A stretch of 64,000 bases of DNA from Bacillota bacterium (GTDB taxonomy: Bacteria; Bacillota; Clostridia; DSM-8532). Positions 44,689 to 52,185 of the stretch are shown here, piece after piece. The notes under the pieces were generated by a model. It saw only the letters and a program-made list of their open reading frames with translations, did no database searches and was not told the origin of the DNA. The first letter of the stretch is position 1. The number at the start of each line of letters is the position of its first letter. The translations under genes and the position numbers were made by a program. The stretch is from positions 1 to 64,000 of the forward strand of contig JAEZLR010000030.1 of NCBI GenBank assembly GCA_023415205.1. The letters run 5' to 3'.

Positions 44689-45840
44689 ATGCAGAAATCA
44701 ATTGCAGAGATAAATGAGAAAATACGAAGCGGCAAGGCTGTTGTGGCCACTGCTGAGGAAATCATCTCCATCGTTGAAGAAAAAGGCTTAAAGAAAGCCG
44801 CCCGAGAGGTGGATGTGGTGACCACCGGAACCTTTGGCCCCATGTGCTCAAGCGGCATGTTTATTAACTTTGGCCACTCCAATCCGCCCATTCGCATGAA
44901 TAAGGTATGGCTTAACGATGTGCCTGCCTTCGCAGGGGTTGCCGCTGTGGACGCCTATGTGGGTGCTACTGAAACCTCGGAAAGACAGGGCATGCAATAT
45001 GGGGGTGCCCATGTCATTCAGGAGTTTATAGAAGGGAAGGATATTACCCTCTATGCTGAAAGCTATGGTACCGACTGCTATCCCAGAAAAGAGATTAAAA
45101 CAACCATCAATAAAAGCAATGTGAATCAAGCCTACCTTTTTAATCCTCGTAACTGCTACCAGAACTACGGAGCGGCCACCAATTCGACAGAACGTATTCT
45201 GTATACCTATATGGGAACCCTGCTTCCCAACTTCGGCAATGTGACCTATTCAACGGCCGGTGAGTTAAGCCCTCTCTTAAATGATCCGGAATACCGCACC
45301 ATTGGCATCGGTACAAGGGTGTTTTTTGGCGGCACCCAGGGCTATGTGGCCTGGGAGGGAACCCAGCACGACCCTGGACAGACCCGGTTGGATAACGGTG
45401 TCCCTGTGGGTGGGGCCGGAACCCTTGCCCTCATAGGAGATGTAAAAAAGATGTCCAGCCGTTACATACGGGCTGCCGTTTATGAGAAGTACGGCGTATC
45501 CCTGTTTGTGGGGGTGGGCATTCCCATTCCCATACTGGATGAAGATATACTCCGCAGGACGACGGTAAGAAACCGGGAGATTCAGACGGTTATCGTGGAT
45601 AAAAGCGGTAAGGAAAGCCTGGATATCCGTGTGGATTATGAAACCCTCCGCAGCGGGGCGGTGGAAATAAGGGGTAAAAGAGTGCCTACGGCACCATTAT
45701 CCAGCCTCAAGATGGCCAGAGAGATCGCCGGAGAGCTTAAAACCCAGATACAAACAGGGCAATTCCTTGTCACAGAGCCTGTTGAAAGGCTTCCTATGAG
45801 AAAGGAACGCCTGAAGAAGCTTGAGATTAGGGAGGTATGA
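44689..45840 (+). CDS. DUF39 protein of homocysteine biosynthesis (COG1900)
   Basis: A 383-residue protein of the DUF39 family. In methanogens and other anaerobes, this family, with a NIL-ferredoxin and a COG2122 protein, makes homocysteine from aspartate semialdehyde. Conserved parts are VTTGTFGPMCSSGMFINFGH near 44, TDCYPRKEI near 128 and GGTQGYVAWEGTQHDP. Cys53 and Cys130 are good candidates for the sulfur-carrying residues, and Cys156 is a third. The two downstream genes are the expected partners. The start has AAGGA touching the ATG, which is unusual; no better start is visible. Function is inferred from the family and context. Confidence 0.85.
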   Translation: MQKSIAEINEKIRSGKAVVATAEEIISIVEEKGLKKAAREVDVVTTGTFGPMCSSGMFINFGHSNPPIRMNKVWLNDVPAFAGVAAVDAYVGATETSERQGMQYGGAHVIQEFIEGKDITLYAESYGTDCYPRKEIKTTINKSNVNQAYLFNPRNCYQNYGAATNSTERILYTYMGTLLPNFGNVTYSTAGELSPLLNDPEYRTIGIGTRVFFGGTQGYVAWEGTQHDPGQTRLDNGVPVGGAGTLALIGDVKKMSSRYIRAAVYEKYGVSLFVGVGIPIPILDEDILRRTTVRNREIQTVIVDKSGKESLDIRVDYETLRSGAVEIRGKRVPTAPLSSLKMAREIAGELKTQIQTGQFLVTEPVERLPMRKERLKKLEIREV

Positions 45841-45842
45841 AA

Positions 45843-46250
45843 ATGAGAACGGTTAAAATCAGTCTCCACTATCCCCTAAACAGTATTACAGTACCTCTTG
45901 TGAGTAACCTGATCAAACGGTTTAATATAGAGATGAATATTCTTCACGCCGATATCAGCCTCAATAAAACAGGAACCTTGGTGGCCGACATCAAGGGAGA
46001 GGACCAGGACGTCGAGAAGGCACTTCTCTTTATACAGGATCAGGGGATTGACTATAAGCTTTTCAACAAGAAGCTCATTTGGCAGGAAGAAACCTGTGTC
46101 CATTGCGGAGCCTGCACCGCAGTTTGCCCTTCGGATGCGCTTATCATGAACAGGGAGACCTGGTCCCTTGAGTTTGACAAGGAAAAATGTTTGGTCTGCG
46201 GCTTATGCATCAGGGCTTGTCCGCTGAACGTCATGAGCCTTAAAGCGTAG
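45843..46250 (+). CDS. NIL-domain ferredoxin, homocysteine-pathway partner
   Basis: About 135 residues. Residues 1-75 form a NIL domain (KISLHYPLNSITVPLVSNLIKRF, VADIKGEDQDVEKALLFI). Residues of about 80-135 carry two 4Fe-4S motifs, CVHCGACTAVCPSDAL and CLVCGLCIRACPLNV, so it should donate electrons for reductive sulfur transfer to the adjacent DUF39 protein. ATG at 45843 is preferred because GGGAGG precedes it by 7 bp. An ATGA overlap with the stop of the upstream gene gives an alternative start at 45837. Confidence 0.87.
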   Translation: MRTVKISLHYPLNSITVPLVSNLIKRFNIEMNILHADISLNKTGTLVADIKGEDQDVEKALLFIQDQGIDYKLFNKKLIWQEETCVHCGACTAVCPSDALIMNRETWSLEFDKEKCLVCGLCIRACPLNVMSLKA

Positions 46251-46252
46251 CC

Positions 46253-46975
46253 ATGGATACTCGACGTTTTTATAGGGAAGGAATTAAGTCCGAAAATCTG
46301 GTCTTTTTTCAGGCAGTTGTGGAACAAACCGACCTCTACATTGGAGCCAAGCATCACTTAGAGAGGGAGGCTGTTCAGGGAATTGCAAAATACAGGGAAG
46401 AGTTGATTCGGTATATTCAGAAAGATAGCCGCTTTCTTCATTCCCTTATACCGATAAAGCCACTTAAAGGCGCACCCTTGATAGTCATGGACATGTGCCG
46501 CGCATCAGCCTTGGCCAATGTGGGGCCTATGGCCGCAGTGGCGGGTGCTTTCTCAAAATTTGTGGGTCAGGAGCTTCTGGCATTTTCAGATGAGATTATT
46601 GTGGAGAATGGCGGAGATATTTTTATAAGCAGTCTCACAGACCGCAAAATCGGTATCTATGCCGGACAATCTCCCCTGAGCAATCGGCTGGCCATAAAGC
46701 TACCCTGCTCCATGACTCCCTGTGGGATATGTACCTCCTCGGGGACTGTGGGCCACTCCTTGAGCTTTGGAAGAGCGGACGCCGCTGTTGTTTTAAACCA
46801 GGATGCCTCGGTGGCGGATGCCTGTGCAACAGCTCTTGGGAATAGGGTGAATCAACCCGAAGATATAAAGAAAGCACTAGAGACTATTTCATTGGTACCG
46901 GGTTTTATAGGGGCCTTGGTCATTATGGGAGAAACCTTGGGGGCAATGGGAGAGATAGAACTGTGTGAGCATTGA
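46253..46975 (+). CDS. UPF0280 / ApbE-like protein of the homocysteine trio (COG2122)
   Basis: A 240-residue member of UPF0280. The start MDTRRFYREG, the middle MCRASALANVGPMAAVAGAFSKFVGQ and the end CTSSGTVGHSLSFGRADAAVVLNQDA match the family, which is distantly related to the flavin-transferase ApbE. It lies 2 bp after the NIL-ferredoxin gene. In methanogens a COG2122 protein is needed for this homocysteine pathway, but its biochemical role is not fixed. Weak ribosome site, probably translationally coupled. Confidence 0.85.
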   Translation: MDTRRFYREGIKSENLVFFQAVVEQTDLYIGAKHHLEREAVQGIAKYREELIRYIQKDSRFLHSLIPIKPLKGAPLIVMDMCRASALANVGPMAAVAGAFSKFVGQELLAFSDEIIVENGGDIFISSLTDRKIGIYAGQSPLSNRLAIKLPCSMTPCGICTSSGTVGHSLSFGRADAAVVLNQDASVADACATALGNRVNQPEDIKKALETISLVPGFIGALVIMGETLGAMGEIELCEH

Positions 46976-46994
46976 AGGGAAAATGCATTAAAAT

Positions 46995-47150
46995 AAAAAA
47001 AAGGCCAAACCACCGGGGGGTTAGGATTTAGTCTGGCCCAAACAATCTATTCATGTTGCTGCAGTCCTATATTATCTTATTCGTAAGATGAGGTAAATCA
47101 TTCCCCCGGCCACCAAAAAAACTGAATCAATGGTAACCTGCATGATTAAT
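46995..47150 (-). ncRNA. Candidate minus-strand small transcript
   Basis: A strong minus-strand terminator is seen at 47038-46995: GGCCAGAC pairs with GTTTGGCC, followed by eight T. No minus-strand protein gene ends here. Upstream on the same strand are ATCTTA-CGAA-TAAGAT (a tetraloop stem) and a TATAAT at 47158-47153. TTGACG lies at 47184-47179 but with a 20-bp spacer, so the promoter is imperfect. A 23-codon ATG frame (47143-47072) encodes a hydrophobic peptide with a basic end; it could be a leaderless membrane peptide. Small RNA is the simplest reading. Confidence 0.5.
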
Positions 47151-47243
47151 ACATTATAAGCTGGCAATGAAAATCATTCGTCAAATTTATCAGGCTAAGA
47201 TATTACCCGTGTCGCAAAATGAAATAAAAAGGGGTAGCTTGTC

Positions 47244-48056
47244 ATGGAACAACAAATCAGAATGCAAATTAAAGAGGCCCAACGGATCGTGGTCAAGGTA
47301 GGGACCTCCACCCTGGCCCATGAGAATGGAAAAATGAACCTGGTGAGAATGGAACGTCTGGCATTGGCCCTTTCGGAGCTTATGAACGAGAATAGGGAAG
47401 TGATCCTTGTGTCGTCGGGGGCCATCGGCGTGGGCATGGGAAAATTCAACTTCAGGCGGCGCCCTCTGGGCATGGGTATGAAGCAGGCCTTGGCTGCTGT
47501 GGGACAGTGCGAGTTGATGAATATTTATAGCCGCCTGTTCTCCACATATAATCATACAGTGGCTCAGATTCTTCTGACTAAAACCGATGTCAATGATGAC
47601 ATGAAACGAAAGAATGTGATCAATACCTTTAAGAGCTTGTTGGAGTTTGGGGTGCTTCCCATTGTCAATGAAAATGACTCGGTATCGGTTGACGAAATCA
47701 AGAGTCTGATGATGTTCGGGGACAATGACACCCTGTCGGCAGTTGTCTCCAAACTGGTTTCAGCCGATTTGCTCATCATTCTATCGGATATTGATGGGCT
47801 TTATGACTGCAATCCAAAGGAGAACAAAGAAAGCAGGCTCATCTCTGTTGTCAATAAGCTCGATGCTTCCATCCGGGATTGTGCCGGTGGGTCGGGTACA
47901 AGTATGGGAACCGGGGGCATGGTTACCAAGCTGGATGCGGCTGAGATAGCCACCAAGGCAGGGGTGAATATGATCATTGCCAATGGCAGTGATCCCATGA
48001 TCATTCTCGATATTATTAACGGTAAGGATATTGGCACATTGTTTGTCAAGGAATAA
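47244..48056 (+). CDS. proB: Glutamate 5-kinase without a PUA domain
   Basis: A 270-residue amino-acid kinase that phosphorylates glutamate, the first step of proline synthesis. IVVKVGTSTLA opens the protein and ILVSSGAIGVG follows. NENDSVSVDEIKSLMMFGDNDTLSA binds glutamate and magnesium. The ~100-residue C-terminal PUA domain of many ProB proteins is missing, as in many Clostridia. proA is not adjacent. An AGGGG site precedes the ATG by 10 bp. Confidence 0.92.
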   Translation: MEQQIRMQIKEAQRIVVKVGTSTLAHENGKMNLVRMERLALALSELMNENREVILVSSGAIGVGMGKFNFRRRPLGMGMKQALAAVGQCELMNIYSRLFSTYNHTVAQILLTKTDVNDDMKRKNVINTFKSLLEFGVLPIVNENDSVSVDEIKSLMMFGDNDTLSAVVSKLVSADLLIILSDIDGLYDCNPKENKESRLISVVNKLDASIRDCAGGSGTSMGTGGMVTKLDAAEIATKAGVNMIIANGSDPMIILDIINGKDIGTLFVKE

Positions 48057-48070
48057 CCTTGAAATGCAAG

Positions 48071-48116
48071 GAGGGACGATTCTTTAGCCTTTATGGCCTA
48101 GAAATCGTCCCTCTTT
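48071..48116. terminator. Bidirectional terminator
   Basis: GAGGGACGAT / ATCGTCCCTC stem with inner pairing (TAGCC / GGCTA-like), then TTT. It lies between proB and the convergent hup gene. Confidence 0.8.
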
Positions 48117-48138
48117 GAGTTCTTTTGAGTGAAACCTG

Positions 48139-48166
48139 ACAGGATGGAGCGCGTAGCTCCTCCTGT
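48139..48166 (-). terminator. Hairpin at the end of hup
   Basis: ACAGGATGGAGC pairs with GCTCCTCCTGT (one bulged base). It begins 5 bp past the hup stop on the minus strand. The T tract is short. Confidence 0.5.
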
Positions 48167-48170
48167 TTAA

Positions 48171-48446
48171 TTAAGCGTTAACCTTGTCTTTAAGAGCCTT
48201 GCCAGCCTTGAAAACTGGTGCCTTGGAAGCTGGAATGGTGATCGTTTCCTTGGTCTGAGGATTACGTCCCTTTCTGGCAGCTCTGTTCTTTGTTTCAAAG
48301 GTACCAAAGCCAACGAGAACAACTTTTTCACCGTTGGACAGAGAATCTTCGACAACTGAAACGAGGGCATCGATGGCGGCCTCGCTATCTTTCTTTGTAA
48401 GGCCGGATTGCTGTGCTACAGCACTGATGAGATCGGCTTTGTTCAT
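48171..48446 (-). CDS. hup: DNA-binding protein HU
   Basis: A 91-residue nucleoid protein. It starts MNKADLISAVAQQSGLTKKD and has GFGTFETKNRAARKGRNPQT, the beta-arm region with the conserved Pro that kinks DNA. As a dimer it bends and compacts DNA. The promoter at 48508-48480 (TTGACT-17-TAAAAT) and a GGAGG site are clear. It is divergent from the gene at 48621. Confidence 0.96.
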   Translation of the reverse strand: MNKADLISAVAQQSGLTKKDSEAAIDALVSVVEDSLSNGEKVVLVGFGTFETKNRAARKGRNPQTKETITIPASKAPVFKAGKALKDKVNA

Positions 48447-48479
48447 TAAGGATTACCTCCTGCACGAAATTTCGTCATC

Positions 48480-48508
48480 ATTTTATAACGGAAATGGCAT
48501 AAAGTCAA
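48480..48508 (-). promoter_or_regulatory. Promoter of hup
   Basis: On the minus strand TTGACT (48508-48503) and TAAAAT (48485-48480) are 17 bp apart. Confidence 0.75.
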
Positions 48509-48546
48509 GCACACAGGCGTTTTTCCCACAAAAAATCCGTTATGAT

Positions 48547-48575
48547 TTGATTATACCAATAAAACAGTATATAAT
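48547..48575 (+). promoter_or_regulatory. Promoter of the unknown gene-birA operon
   Basis: TTGATT (48547-48552) and TATAAT (48570-48575) are 17 bp apart. It is divergent from the hup promoter, with 38 bp between their -35 boxes. Confidence 0.75.
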
Positions 48576-48620
48576 ACATTTACGTGTATTTACCCACGAA
48601 TTCTTACGGAGGAGTCGTAA

Positions 48621-49262
48621 ATGGCAGGCCTCTATTTCTATGTTCCCAGAGAGAAGATTAAGGATATTGTTGATTGCGGTCTGAAATTATCGGAATGGTA
48701 CGACCGTGAGATTTTGTTGCCCGGTATGCGGGACAGGAATAGAGCCATAAAGATGCTGATGAATCCACGAGATGATGGGGCGAGGCTTAAGGACCCCCTC
48801 TACCAGTGCCTAAGGCTGGAGGTTGATCTGGATTATTGCAGGGTGGGAGAAGCCACACTTTATGAAATGGGACTGAAAGTTCCGTCTCTTATGGATCAAT
48901 ATCTGTTGTGTTTAATGCCCTATTCAGACTATCGCTTCGGAACCTTCCGTAAGCCGGAGGTACTGGTTATGGCATCGGTTCTACCCGATAGTATTGAAGT
49001 AATGGGAAGGGCCATGGATATTCCCATACTCTATGAGAATTCCACCACGCTGTATCTCAATAATATCATTGAGAGACACGAGGAACTCTATAAGGATTCA
49101 GGGAATCATCTTCTCTATGCCTATTACGTCCTGCTCGAATCCCATGGCAGGGTGAAACGGTTTGAAGACAGAGAAAAGGGCCATGTGGTTTTCTTTAGCA
49201 ATGACAGCTCCGATTACATCGTGCTACAGATTCCCGAGGAGGAAAAGGCCATTGACAGATAG
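48621..49262 (+). CDS. Protein of unknown function translationally coupled to birA
   Basis: A 213-residue soluble protein I do not recognise. It opens MAGLYFYVPREKIKDIVDCGLKL and has the central stretch DRNRAIKMLMNPRDDGARLKD, then LVMASVLPDSIEVMGRAMDIPILYEN. No signal peptide, membrane segment or obvious catalytic motif is seen. A strong GGAGG precedes the ATG. Its last codons hold the ribosome site and start of birA (11-bp overlap), so the two are probably coordinated. A role near the biotin ligase is inferred from this only. Confidence 0.75.
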   Translation: MAGLYFYVPREKIKDIVDCGLKLSEWYDREILLPGMRDRNRAIKMLMNPRDDGARLKDPLYQCLRLEVDLDYCRVGEATLYEMGLKVPSLMDQYLLCLMPYSDYRFGTFRKPEVLVMASVLPDSIEVMGRAMDIPILYENSTTLYLNNIIERHEELYKDSGNHLLYAYYVLLESHGRVKRFEDREKGHVVFFSNDSSDYIVLQIPEEEKAIDR

Positions 49263-50247
49263 AGATGTGAGCAATGACCTGCTCTCCATTCTTAAGAAGG
49301 CTGATGGGAAATATATTTCAGGCGAGTACTTGAGCCAGTGCCTGGGAATTACCAGAGCAGCCGTGTGGAAGAGAATGAGGGCTTTAAAAAAAGAGGGATT
49401 TGTTATTGAGGCCACCACCAGGAAAGGCTATCGCCTTTGTGAGGTTGTCCGGCCCTATGGAAGGCTTTCCATCCAGCAAGGACTCGTCACCCGGCGCTTT
49501 GGCAGGGAGCTTAAGTTTTTAGAGGAAGTGGACTCCACCAATACCTATCTTAAGCAGCTTGCTTCCGAGGGTGCACCTGAGGGAACGGTGGTGCTGGCCG
49601 AGTCGCAATGCGCAGGAAAAGGCCGATTGGGAAGGAGCTTTCTGTCCAGCCCGGGAAAAGGGATATGGATGTCGGTTCTCCTAAGGCCCGAGCTTCACCC
49701 CAGCCAGGTGCACACCCTTACTTTGGCGGCATCGGTAGCGGTGGCACGGACTCTGGAGCCATTAAGCATCCCCGGTTTTGGAATCAAGTGGCCCAATGAT
49801 ATTCTTATAGGTCGCAGAAAGGTCTGTGGGATTCTCACCGAACTCTCTGCGGAGATGGATCGGGTGGCATGGGTCATCATAGGTATGGGCCTTAATGTTA
49901 ATCATACGGACGATGATTTCCCGGAGGAGCTCAAGGATAGAGCAACGTCTCTTTATTTGAGCCGGGAGAAGCAGGAGGCTTTGGATCGAAGTACCCTGGC
50001 GGCGAATATGATAAATCACTTGGAAGAGATCTATGAAAAGTATTTATCAAATGGCCCTTCCTGGATTGTTGAACAATGGAAACGATATAATAATACACTG
50101 GGGAAAAGGGTCCGATTAATTTCTTCTCAGGGAGAGATGGTCGGGCAGGCAGAGGATTTGCTCCCCGATGGAAGGCTTGTTCTCGTTAAGGACAATGGAG
50201 AACGTCACGAGGTTTTATCTGGAGAGATTTCCCTCAGAGAGCTATAG
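49252..50247 (+). CDS. birA: Biotin-protein ligase / biotin repressor BirA
   Basis: About 331 residues. The N-terminal winged helix (residues 8-60: LLSILKKADGKYISGEYLSQCLGITRAAVWKRM) identifies the bifunctional, DNA-binding type that can repress biotin genes. The catalytic domain has EEVDSTNTYLKQL, the biotin-loop CAGKGRLGRSF and SVLLRP. A C-terminal SH3-like domain follows. BirA activates biotin and attaches it to acetyl-CoA carboxylase or similar. The TTG at 49252 is chosen because GAGGAGG lies before it and overlaps the preceding stop by 11 bp. Confidence 0.92.
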   Translation: MTDRDVSNDLLSILKKADGKYISGEYLSQCLGITRAAVWKRMRALKKEGFVIEATTRKGYRLCEVVRPYGRLSIQQGLVTRRFGRELKFLEEVDSTNTYLKQLASEGAPEGTVVLAESQCAGKGRLGRSFLSSPGKGIWMSVLLRPELHPSQVHTLTLAASVAVARTLEPLSIPGFGIKWPNDILIGRRKVCGILTELSAEMDRVAWVIIGMGLNVNHTDDDFPEELKDRATSLYLSREKQEALDRSTLAANMINHLEEIYEKYLSNGPSWIVEQWKRYNNTLGKRVRLISSQGEMVGQAEDLLPDGRLVLVKDNGERHEVLSGEISLREL

Positions 50248-50295
50248 CTGAGAACAGCCTGACAGAATGTGAAAGGAAAACATACGGAGGTATTT

Positions 50296-50868
50296 ATGGA
50301 ACAGCAAAATCCAAGTGCGCAGAATAATCAATCCCATACCCATGCCAATACGACACAAAGCAACGGGCAGAATAGTTCCTCACAGAATCATTATCAGGGC
50401 CAGCAGAGAAGTGGCGGCCAGAATATGCGCCCTCAGCAACAGTCGAGGCCTAATCAGGAGCGAAAGCCAGGTCAGGACAACAGAAACCCCAACCGTGATA
50501 GAAACAACAGACCCAATGACAGGAACCAGGGGACGGAGCGTACTCAAATGTCTTCCAACGACAGAAACAGAGGACAAAAGGACTCCAGGTACCCGCAAAA
50601 GCCCAGGGATCAGAAGGGTGGCGAACGTCCCAAGGAAAATGCTCCTGCGCAAAGAGTACCACAGAGCTCAAGTACAGTGCCGGGCCACGGGTCCAACAAC
50701 CAGAACAGACCCATGAGGACTCCCCCACATCATGGGGAATCTTTAATCAAGCAGATAAAACCCAAGCGCATAGAAACCGTTGAGGACATTCAGGCCGACA
50801 TTGAAAGAGTTGAAAAGGACATCCAACTGGAAATCAAACAGATTCGTGCCATCAAGCTGGGTCTGTGA
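50296..50868 (+). CDS. Low-complexity Q/N/R/S-rich protein with a helical C-terminus
   Basis: About 190 residues. The first 140 are dominated by Gln, Asn, Arg, Ser, Pro and Gly and have no hydrophobic core, so they are predicted to be disordered. The last 45 (ESLIKQIKPKRIETVEDIQADIERVEKDIQLEIKQIRAIKLGL) form a charged amphipathic helix likely to dimerise. I know no function. Basic and RG-like stretches suggest RNA or DNA binding or condensate behaviour. The ATG at 50296 follows GGAGG. It lies between birA and coaX in a plus-strand cluster. Confidence 0.7.
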   Translation: MEQQNPSAQNNQSHTHANTTQSNGQNSSSQNHYQGQQRSGGQNMRPQQQSRPNQERKPGQDNRNPNRDRNNRPNDRNQGTERTQMSSNDRNRGQKDSRYPQKPRDQKGGERPKENAPAQRVPQSSSTVPGHGSNNQNRPMRTPPHHGESLIKQIKPKRIETVEDIQADIERVEKDIQLEIKQIRAIKLGL

Positions 50869-50885
50869 CAGGGTGGTAGGGCGTT

Positions 50886-51659
50886 ATGCTGCTAGTGATT
50901 GATGTGGGAAATACCAACAGTGCCATAGGCGTTTATCAGGCTGATGCCCTGATAGGCTATTGGCGCATGTCAATAGCCAGAGAACGGACCTCGGATGAGA
51001 CCGGCATGTTTCTTCTTTCGCTTTTGAATCATGTGGGGATAAAGCCTGGAGATATTAAAGACACAATAATCTGCTCAGTGGTTCCTCCGGTGATTTATTC
51101 TCTTGTCAATGCCATCAAAAAATATTTTAGTAAGCCTCCCATTCTTGTCGAGGCAGGGATTAAAACAGGAATCAATATCAAATATGAAAATCCGCGCGAG
51201 GTGGGTGCTGACAAAATTGTCAATGCCGTAGGCGCCTTGAAGCTATACGGGGGGCCTGTGATTATTGTGGATTTTGGAACAGCCACAACCTTCTGTGCGG
51301 TCAATTCAAAGCGTGATTATCTTGGTGGGATTATCTGCCCCGGCATCAAAATTTCAGCCGAGGCTCTTTTTGATAAAGCCTCCAAACTTCCCCGCATAGA
51401 AATTACCAAACCCAGGCATATTATTGGAAGAACTACGGTAGGAAGCATGCAGTCAGGCATTCTCTATGGGTTCACAGGTCAGGTGGATTACATTGTGTCC
51501 TTAATGAAAAAGGAAATGGGGGAGGAGAACATTAAGGTTGTTGCCACAGGTGGAATGGCAAAGCTCATTTCCACCGAATCCTCGACCATTGATGTTGTGA
51601 ATCCTCTCTTGACAATGGAAGGCCTGAGAGCTATCTATGACATGAATTTTATGGATTGA
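50886..51659 (+). CDS. coaX: Type III pantothenate kinase
   Basis: A 257-residue ASKHA-fold kinase that phosphorylates pantothenate, the first step of coenzyme A synthesis. DVGNTNSAIGVY is the P-loop-like phosphate site, GADKIVNAVGA and IVDFGTATTF bind substrate and metal, and GGIICPGIKISAEAL is family-specific. GGTAGGG precedes the ATG, 17 bp after the preceding gene. Confidence 0.93.
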   Translation: MLLVIDVGNTNSAIGVYQADALIGYWRMSIARERTSDETGMFLLSLLNHVGIKPGDIKDTIICSVVPPVIYSLVNAIKKYFSKPPILVEAGIKTGINIKYENPREVGADKIVNAVGALKLYGGPVIIVDFGTATTFCAVNSKRDYLGGIICPGIKISAEALFDKASKLPRIEITKPRHIIGRTTVGSMQSGILYGFTGQVDYIVSLMKKEMGEENIKVVATGGMAKLISTESSTIDVVNPLLTMEGLRAIYDMNFMD

Positions 51660-51718
51660 TTTCTTTGCGTTCCTGACATTAAAACTAAGAAAACACATGG
51701 AATAATCAAGAAACAGCG

Positions 51719-51789
51719 AGTATGAACGAGATAAATAAAGATAAAGCATGATAATCGCTCGTAAATGGATTTTTTATTGTTCATACTCA
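51719..51789 (+). repeat. Inverted repeat GAGTATGAAC upstream of groESL
   Basis: GAGTATGAAC (51719-51728) and GTTCATACTC (51780-51789) are perfect 10-bp arms 51 bp apart. A nested ACGAG / CTCGT pair lies inside. The right arm ends directly before the groESL -35 box at 51791. Confidence 0.75.
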
Positions 51790-51790
51790 T

Positions 51791-51850
51791 TTGATTCTAG
51801 TTGGAAAATTGTTTAATATGGTATTAGCACTCAACCAGAGTGAGTGCTAA
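51791..51850 (+). promoter_or_regulatory. groESL promoter and CIRCE operator
   Basis: TTGATT (51791-51796) and TAATAT (51814-51819) are 17 bp apart. The CIRCE element follows at 51824-51850: TTAGCACTC, 9 bp, GAGTGCTAA, a perfect match to the HrcA operator. It lies at the expected transcript start. hrcA is not in the window. Confidence 0.93.
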
Positions 51851-51895
51851 CAAGATAACAGCCCTGAAACGGGAAAAATATAAGGAGGGTGACAT

Positions 51896-52168
51896 ATGAA
51901 CATTAAACCACTAGCAGACAGAGTTGTCATTAAAATGCTGGAGGCGGAAGAAACAACAAAGAGTGGTATCGTGCTTCCCGGAACAGCGAAAGAAAAGCCC
52001 CAGGTGGCTGAAGTTATGGCCGTTGGACCTGGTACCGAGGATGTAAAAATGGAAGTTAAGGTTGGTGACAAGGTGCTCATCAGCAAGTATGCCGGAACCG
52101 AGGTCAAGATTGACGGCAATGAATTCACCATTGTTAAGCAAGGCGATATTCTTGCAGTAGTTGAGTAA
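51896..52168 (+). CDS. groES: Co-chaperonin GroES
   Basis: A 90-residue heptamer-forming cap protein. MNIKPLADRVVIKML and the mobile loop ETTKSGIVLPGTAKEKPQ, which docks on GroEL, are typical. AAGGAGGGTG precedes the ATG. Repressed by HrcA through CIRCE upstream. Confidence 0.97.
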   Translation: MNIKPLADRVVIKMLEAEETTKSGIVLPGTAKEKPQVAEVMAVGPGTEDVKMEVKVGDKVLISKYAGTEVKIDGNEFTIVKQGDILAVVE

Positions 52169-52185
52169 TAGGAGGAGAGTAAAAC

